Origin: Rosellinia necatrix
Lineage: Eukaryota > Ascomycota > Sordariomycetes > Xylariales > Xylariaceae
DNA length: 64,000 nt
Direction: 5' to 3'
Assembly (NCBI GenBank): GCA_021209875.1
Contig: JAGYVD010000010.1
Location: 2,852,001-2,916,000 of the forward strand
In this document: in pieces, positions 57,597 to 64,000 of the stretch
Numbering within the stretch: the first letter of the stretch is position 1
Layout: every line of letters begins with the position of its first letter
Program-made: the position numbers and the translations under genes
Notes under the pieces: model-generated
Database searches by the model: none
Told to the model about the DNA's origin: nothing
What the model saw: only the letters and a program-made list of their open reading frames with translations

Positions 57597-59980
57597 ATAA
57601 CACCCGGGGCGGCCGAGAGGGAGACTCCAGCTCACCGAGGGGGGGAAGCCAGGGGCTGGGGATGGCCCGGATGCACCGTTAAGCTACAAGGTATGGCAGA
57701 GGCAGAGCTGGCCGGGGGGAGAAAGAATTCGTCAACGTGAGAGGTCGAGAATAGCACAATCCTTGGAAAGCAAGACAATACGGAATACATTAACTATTCC
57801 TATTTCCGCTAGCTCGCAAGTACAGCAGGATACCAATACGGCGGTAGAGCATTAGGATGTAGGTAGGTACTTAACACGGCGAGGGCGGCGGTTGATGGAT
57901 GGACGACAATGGACGACAGTGGTCGACAGGCCCGAGGTATATCCCCACTGAAAAGGTACGCAGTCTAGATTGATGCCAGAGACGGTTACCAGCTTAAGAC
58001 GGACCGAGCCGCCTCGGCGGTGGAGCAGACTCCGGTTTGAAGGGCTGAGGACGAGCGTGTAAAACAAAGCCAGTGAAGAGAAGCTGTGGGGAAGAGATGT
58101 AGTCAACCAGCCGGTGAAGCGAAGCAATTGGCGCAGGGAGTCCGATAGGTACAGTAGCACAAGTAGTGTGAGCATGTAAATGCGCGATGCACCGGTTTAG
58201 CGGCCGCGCGGGGTGTGGGAGGGTGGTTGGTTGGCGTGTGTCGGCGATGGCGGGCTGCGCTGACTCGGAGCTTGGAGGGGGTGTTGATTGACGTGGGTTG
58301 ATTGAGGTGGGAAAAGGTGCGAAGAGGTGCGAACGAGAGCGAGAAGGCCAGGATTAACTAAGTACCTAACTAATAACTACTTCACCTAGGTATGCAAAGG
58401 ACACGGAGTCGAAGGGCAGAGGCAGCCGTAGCACGCCCAGTGCCCAGTACGTGTCAGTAGGTATGTACGACGACATCAAGGATCACGGCGATGAGGGGAG
58501 AGGCGTCGAGAGGTAGGGTTCAGCTTTCGTTTGACAAGGGCACCGTTTAACAGTAGGTAGGTAGGTAGGTAGGTAGGCTACAACGGATCACACGCCTGCG
58601 ACAATTAACCCCACTGTGATGTACTGATCTAGGTGCATGCTTGTACCTATTTTAAGCGCCCTACCCAGGTACCTACACTAACTGTAATTAAGCGTATCGT
58701 ATAGGTCTTAGACAAGCCGACGCCAGAGAGAGAGAGAGTTAATTAAGGTTATTTCCCCTAATTTACACTTTTCCTCACCACATCCCGGCCACGTGGATTA
58801 CATCGTGCACCCTGTACACTACCTACTTACGTGTCTTGCCAAGTACTGATAGTCACCTGCCGAGGGTAGTGTTGATGTCCAGTTGCTATAGCAATTGACC
58901 AATTTACATAAACTGCACTTTCAATTGACTTTACTTGGCCATCCTGGGTACCCCGGTGCAAGGGATGACAGAGGGATGTCAGAGGGATGTCAGAGGGGAG
59001 AGAGAGAGGGAAATTGGTATCCCCTTGTGTCTTGTGTCGTGTCCCAGCCCTCACCCCTCACCCCTCACACCCCCGCTGCTGGTCTATTCCATTACCTAAC
59101 GTGATTGATAAACCTGAGCGACCTGGGACAGCTCTACTATGCATGCCATGACTAAGTGCGACCTGGGCAGATGCACGCTAGATAGGTGGCAGACCTGGGT
59201 ATCATGGCCTATCAGCTATCAGGCAGCCAGCTCGTCTCCCGGCCATCGAGGCGCTCCGTTGTGCTATGTAGTGTACGTCTGGTGCGAATAAATGAATCCC
59301 ACATCCCCATGCCTGAGTCTCGGCATGCTCGGGATCTGGCGATAAGGAAAAAGCACTTCCCAAAAAAGCACTTCCCACCTCGGCCTCAGGTAAGTGCCAG
59401 CCTACCTAGGTACTTACATACTTACTTCGGTAGTAGACACGGTAAGGTAGGCTTTCCTCCTCGCTTATTCGTCCGCTAAGGCAGACTAACCGGGTCGCTA
59501 CCTACTAAGTGCATGGTGATTTCCCTACTAACCGGTTTATAGGTTACCTCAGCCTGCAGGCCGGCCACTGTTCAGCCTTACCTCCGCCCGCCAGAAGGAA
59601 CTGCCACCACCGCCACTGGCCAACGCCTCCATCGCTCTCTCCCAGCTTTTCTTCGGTGCTTCGGCGTTCCAGCTTGTACCATCATTTTCCCATTGAACCC
59701 GCTTTTGCTCTCGACGTGCGCGCCGCGCTGTGCAGCGTCCCCATTCCAGTGCATCCCTTCCCGCGTCCCGCTCTCCGGCGGTTTCGTAGCCCGTCGCATT
59801 GCGCCCCAGGAGCGCTGTCGCTGTCGCTGCCGCCGCCGCCACCGGCGCCGTCTTCGCCCTCAGCCTCCTCCCCCCCCCTCCCTCGCTGCCGCCAAGACAT
59901 CCCTTCACCGTCGCCAAGACTGATCCTCCCAGCGGCTCGACACTCCCAGGGCGGGGCCCAGTGCCGCCTTATGAATTGCA
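57597..59980. other. Divergent intergenic region between qde-1 and the Zn2Cys6 gene
   Basis: It should hold both promoters. TACCTAGGTA-type motifs and a GGTA run (58553-58578) lie near the middle, and a GA run lies at 58726-58737. A GGGATGTCAGA 11-bp repeat occurs near 58974-58997. The right end is a CT-rich, GC-rich leader (59560-59950) that yields spurious frames on both strands. Confidence 0.5.
58553..58578 (+). repeat. GGTA tetranucleotide run
   Basis: About six GGTA units, the reverse complement of the TACC motif common in other gaps. Confidence 0.85.
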
Positions 59981-62874
59981 ATGTCGGAGCAGGACATCAA
60001 CCAAGTCCCCGTCGAGGACCTCACGCCCGAGCAGGCTAGCCATATAATCCATTCCCATCGGAAAGTAAGATACGGTATGTGAGCTGATCTCCGAAATCGT
60101 GACGTCCCCAACCATGCCGAGACAAACCCGTGACTGCCACCTTCTTCTGCCTGTCGCCTTTTCTTCTTTCGCCTTGGTCTCCGTCATGTCCTCCCGCTCG
60201 AGGGGTGGTGTTAGGCTGCGTTAGGCTGTGTTAGGCTGTGTTAGGCTGTGTTAGGTGATGTAATTGGGCGCGGTGATGTCGGCGCGTGGGAAATAGGCCG
60301 AACATGAATAGCCAACTACTATTCACCTGAGTGTAACCTGAGCCGCTCGCTTACACAATCCAAAGGGACCGCCTGTTGGCCGTGTCGGCAGCGCAAAGTA
60401 AAATGCACCAACGACCTCCCCTGCGAGAACTGCATCAAGCGAGATCATCCGCAATTATGTAGCTATAAACCCAACCGCTCGAGCGCCTCGAAGCAGGCCT
60501 CGGTCTCGCTGGGGAATAATGTGGGCAAGAAGCGAGCTCATTCTCCCGATGGCCCCTCCGACCATACCCAGGAGGGAGATCGACAGGCCGACGGCTGGCG
60601 GCAAGCAATCGGTATGCCCCCTTCCAAATATCACAAATAAAAGGTCTGTCTGTCTTCCCCCGATGCACCGGCTCACTCCCCTTCAGACCAGACCGAAACG
60701 AACAACGAGTTAAATCGGTATGTTGGTCAGAACAGCATACCGGCCCTGTTGAGAGATCAGCCCTCGCCAATTGAGCGAAAAGACGGTGTTGATATTCGTC
60801 GAGATATGCGCCCAATCTTTGGGCTCGATACGTCTGCTCCTTTTCCTCTCATGTCCGAAAAACACCTCAACATGATGACGAAAGACATCTTCTCGGAGCT
60901 TCCGCCAGATCGGGAGGTCATGATGTATGTGTGCCACCCGGTGCCTTGTGAGCCTATCCAGCACTTAACTAGACGCTGACTAGTTGAGGCTAGCCTGTTC
61001 ACCGCCTATAAGGAAATCGCACACCCCTTTTGGGGCTTTGTCGCGGATATCGATGATCTCGAGTCTTGTATCATCATTTATCTCGAGGAGAGAGCTAAAA
61101 GCACCAAGGACACGAACAAGCCCGGCCGACCAGTCTCGGCCTCCTGGCTGGCTATCCTGTTTGCCGTCATGGCCGTTGGGTCGCAATACCGTGATTCGCC
61201 CTATCATATAAGGACACGCGACTCCCAGAAATATGTCCAAATATCGTTTCACTTTCTAAGGATAGGAAACTTCCTACTGCGGTGAGTTTCGGATGTTCTG
61301 TTCAGAGTGGTACCTCCGCTTACCACATGAAAGCCCGAATCTCGAATCCATCCAGGCCCTACTGCTTACGGGTTTCGTCCTCCTCAATGATATGAAGGCC
61401 GAGGCTTCGTGGGCCATCATCGGAATGACCTGCCGCTTGGCACAGTCCCTCGGCCTTCATCGCACTATCACGCACGACGATACGAACCCGGCCGAGGCAT
61501 CCCTGAAGTCGTTTGTGCGCCGCAAGCTGTGGTAAGATAAAGCCTACGATATCTGGAAACTGCCAGTCTGACGTTACGATAGGTGGACTTGCCAATGGCA
61601 CGACACCCTGACGTCGTTGTCTTTTGACCGGTAGGTGCCCACCTCACATATTGGTTGCATTGTGCCGTCGCTCATTATGAACCGTAGGCCAAACATGACT
61701 AATATCCCATGCTGTCCGATTCCGACATCTCCAAATTCCACAGTTGAAGGTCTATCGTATATTGAGATGATGTATCATCTCTGCGAGCTAATTTCCAGAC
61801 GCCTTAACCCGGACGCGACAGCCGATTACACATATCAATCCATCACGGATGATTGCGCTGCTGTCGAATCCCTTCGGACTAAGGTTTATCCACAGCTGCG
61901 GAGCAAAGAGGACTGTAAGAGCGTCCTCGACAAACTACAACACTACGCCACCCGCCTGCATACTTCGTTTGTCGTATCAGTCTGTTGTCGGCCGGCGCTT
62001 CGTCGCGATTGTACCAAATTGACCTCCGCAGAGCAGAAGACTCTGTCCGACAAGTGTAAAGTGAATCTCACCGAGACTGTACGCATGTTCCTGGCCATGC
62101 ACCAATTGTCATTCATCCCAACACGCAGCTGGGCATTCACCTACCACGGTCTATCGTCCGCTGTGCTCCTTGGGATCCTAAATGAAACTAAACAAGATCA
62201 TGAGGTCAGACAGCTACACGGCGACCTGATATCAGCCCTCTCCGCAGCGACGGCCAAGGAGCAGGATAGCCCTTCCCCTGAGCACATCCGAAAGACGGAT
62301 AAAGACATCGAACTTGCCGGGCCTCTCGAGAGGGCCCTCACGGCGCTGAAGAATATCTACGACTACGGCACTCTTCACGGCCCAACTAGTATCAAGAGTG
62401 AGAGTGCATCGGGGACACGCACCCCCGTTAATCTCTCCTCCGTAGCACAAAGCCCCCAGGTGTTGAATTCGCAGTCCCGTGCGCAGCCCGGGTATAACAG
62501 GCACCAGGACGCCGCCTTAGCCATGACAGAGTTGCAAAATAGTACTCCTCTTCAAGAGTATCACAAGTAACACGCCCCGTCCACGAACCTCGTTTTATCT
62601 CACCGCTAACACATCTACCAGCCCTTTAACGTATCAACCGCACATAGCTACACCAGTTGGCCTTCAAGATTTGGTCCATATTGATCCATCGACGCTCGCC
62701 CCAATGGAGTTGTATGACTCCATTTTTTGGGGTGAGTCGATGTCCGCCGCCGTTTTCCCGTATCTTCTAACACTAACAGAATCGCCGGATCCCTTCTACA
62801 ATGTCGCGGATATAAATTTCGATTTTCTACCCCGGACCGCTCCCGGGCAGTCCAGTCAATATTATTATTCCTAA
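59981..62874 (+). CDS. Zn(II)2Cys6 fungal transcription factor (731 aa, 9 exons)
   Basis: The coding sequence joins 59981-60074, 60366-60611, 60687-60924, 60994-61281, 61334-61531, 61583-61630, 61688-62566, 62622-62731 and 62780-62874. All eight joins keep frame. The zinc cluster (C35, C38, C45, C51, C54, C63; C-x2-C-x6-C-x5-C-x2-C-x8-C) begins just after intron 1, in the context KVRYGTACWPCRQRKVKC. The middle region (about 185-420) is the fungal-specific regulatory domain, with REVMILFTAYKEIAHPFWGF, WLAILFAVMAVGSQ, MKAEASWAIIGMTCRLAQSL and GLHR. It would bind CGG-type half-sites as a nuclear regulator; target genes are not visible from sequence. The intron 3 acceptor was chosen at 60993 because the earlier TAG (60983) gives an immediate stop. 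The C-terminus (FDFLPRTAPGQSSQYYYS) is disordered. Confidence 0.9.
60211..60256 (+). repeat. 10-bp minisatellite in intron 1 of the Zn2Cys6 gene
   Basis: About 4.6 copies of TTAGGCTGTG lie inside the 291-bp first intron. TTAGG resembles part of the telomere unit, but the period is 10. Confidence 0.85.
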
Positions 62875-63247
62875 AAAGCCACATTCAGTTAGATGCGAGC
62901 GGTTGCCCGATTCTTCATATGCTTCGGGGCAATTTCTAGGTTCGATCTGTTCTGAGTCGGATATATCTGTTATCTCTCAATTTTGTCAGGGTAAGGAAAG
63001 GCGATGAGGGGTAGACAACGCCCCGAATCTCGAGTCAGTATATAGGGGTATTTATGATCATGATGTAAGACGGACGCTCGAGTGTATTCTATTCGTAATG
63101 TTTGGAAAGCGAAATGGTCACGGCTCTGCTACATATGTATAGTTGGATTTGTCACTGAATATACGGACATATATCGCCCAATCGCCCCTTTTCACGTGGC
63201 CTTACGCGTGCCGAGTTAATCGAGAGGACGCGTATGTCTTGTACATT
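62875..63247. other. Convergent gap between the Zn2Cys6 and MFS genes
   Basis: This is 3' flank of both genes. Nothing else is seen. Confidence 0.5.
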
Positions 63248-64000
63248 TCAGGCTAGGACCTCTTTTTCTGTACATTGCGCGTTATTATCTATGGGAGTCT
63301 CGGCCTCCCGTTCCCGTTTGAGTCGCGCCGTGTAATAGGAGAGCCCTGCCGTCCAAATGGTCACGGCGATGGACACGGCGATCATAGCCCACATACCTCT
63401 CTGCAAAAGCGCACAGTCAGTTAACTAACCACTTATTCAAGGACGCTACCATCATGATCCCGGTAGGGATGGGACATGTAGGACTTGTTCCCCCCGACGT
63501 GGCGTGGGTGTACGTACCGTAAACCAAGGCGCCATCGACGCGCCGTAAAACACGATGGTCCACCAGGCATGGAGCACGTTGCTGCCGAGGTTCATGCTGG
63601 CGAGCACGACAGCGCGGAACATGTGGTCCTCGTGGCGCAGGGCATCGTTGGCCCAGGCAAAGCAGGTGGCCTGGCAGGCGTAGACGGCGCCGGCCCAATA
63701 GTAGGCGCCGAAGACCATGGGCGTGGTGGAGCGGGCGGCGTCCAGGCCACCGGCGCCGCGCGCCGAGGCGGCGGCGGCGAGGATCAGCGACGCGGTCGCG
63801 ACGCCCGTGGCCCCGACGAAGTACACGACCAGGTCGCGGCGCCCGCCGAGGAAGTCGGTCAGCGTGGCCCAGAACAGCGTCGACACGATCCCGGCGGCCG
63901 GGACGCCCGTCGGGTAGTTGTTCAGCTGCGCGACCGTGTACCGGTGGACCGGGTGCGCCTTCAGGTAGAGCCCGAGCAGGCCGTTCGACCCGAACGCCTC
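63248..64000 (-). CDS. MFS permease of the DAL5 (anion:cation symporter) type, C-terminal part only
   Basis: The coding sequence runs from the right edge (64000, in frame) to 63519, and after a 118-bp intron (GTACGT to TGCAG) from 63400 to the stop at 63248. The 5' part lies outside the window. The 211 residues present contain the last membrane segments of a 12-helix transporter (for example GIVSTLFWATLTDFLGG, VYFVGATGVATASLILAA, SIAVTIWTAGLSYYTA). The text YYWAGAVYACQATCFAWANDALR is typical of the allantoate/pantothenate/vitamin permease branch. These plasma-membrane proteins import small carboxylate nutrients by proton symport; the substrate cannot be fixed. The hydrophilic tail after the last helix is about 30 residues. 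Codon usage is very GC-rich. Confidence 0.9.

Noticed and set aside
60211..60256. Telomere-like repeat
   Set aside because: The period is 10 bp, not the 6-bp TTAGGG unit, and it lies inside an intron.
60925..60983. Use of the TAG acceptor at 60983 for intron 3 of the Zn2Cys6 gene
   Set aside because: It produces an in-frame TGA at once; the acceptor ending at 60993 keeps frame and restores the expected REVMILFTAYKEIAHPFWGF text.

Overview
The window looks like chromosomal DNA of a filamentous ascomycete, most likely a Sordariomycete. The coding sequences are broken by short GT-AG introns (46 to 362 bp), many with CTAAC/CTGAC-like branch points. The recognisable genes form a typical Pezizomycotina set: a QDE-1-type RNA-dependent RNA polymerase, a Zn(II)2Cys6 regulator, a Fzo1 mitofusin, ESCRT-III Vps2, a Ptc1-like PP2C, RIO1 kinase, a secreted M14 carboxypeptidase, a GH20 hexosaminidase, a small eight-cysteine secreted protein and a DAL5-type MFS permease. 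No rRNA gene, intact tRNA, CRISPR array or intact transposon was seen. Fifteen protein genes are supported, most as joined exons deduced by frame, splice-site and family agreement. All exon joins are predictions made by eye.

Layout, left to right. 1.1-3.6 kb (+): a disordered, basic, probably nuclear protein. 4.9-7.6 kb (+): a LIM protein overgrown with low-complexity sequence. 8.1-8.5 kb (-): an 89-aa membrane protein. 9.9-12.7 kb (-): FZO1, divergent from VPS2 at 15.0-16.0 kb (+). 19.5-21.4 kb (+): PTC1-like phosphatase. 21.4-30.2 kb: a gene-poor, locally AT-rich stretch that holds one small two-exon gene (25.2-25.7 kb), a 9-bp minisatellite and tRNA-like remnants. 30.2-34.2 kb (+): a large ADF-H protein with a PH-like C-terminus. 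36.5-37.6 kb (+): an Asp-rich protein of unknown role. 39.4-41.3 kb (+): M14 carboxypeptidase, convergent with RIO1 (43.6-45.4 kb, -). RIO1 is divergent from the GH20 gene (46.7-49.2 kb, +). 49.9-50.5 kb (-): the eight-cysteine secreted protein. 53.4-57.6 kb (-): qde-1, divergent from the Zn2Cys6 regulator (60.0-62.9 kb, +). 63.2 kb to the right edge (-): the C-terminal part of an MFS permease.

The genes do not form one pathway or an obvious biosynthetic cluster. Most are housekeeping (mitochondrial fusion, endosomal sorting, ribosome biogenesis, phosphatase signalling, actin) mixed with secreted hydrolases and an RNA-silencing polymerase. The intergenic DNA is unusual in carrying a dispersed TACCTAGGTA/TACC-type motif in most gaps, and several minisatellites lie just upstream of start codons or inside introns.
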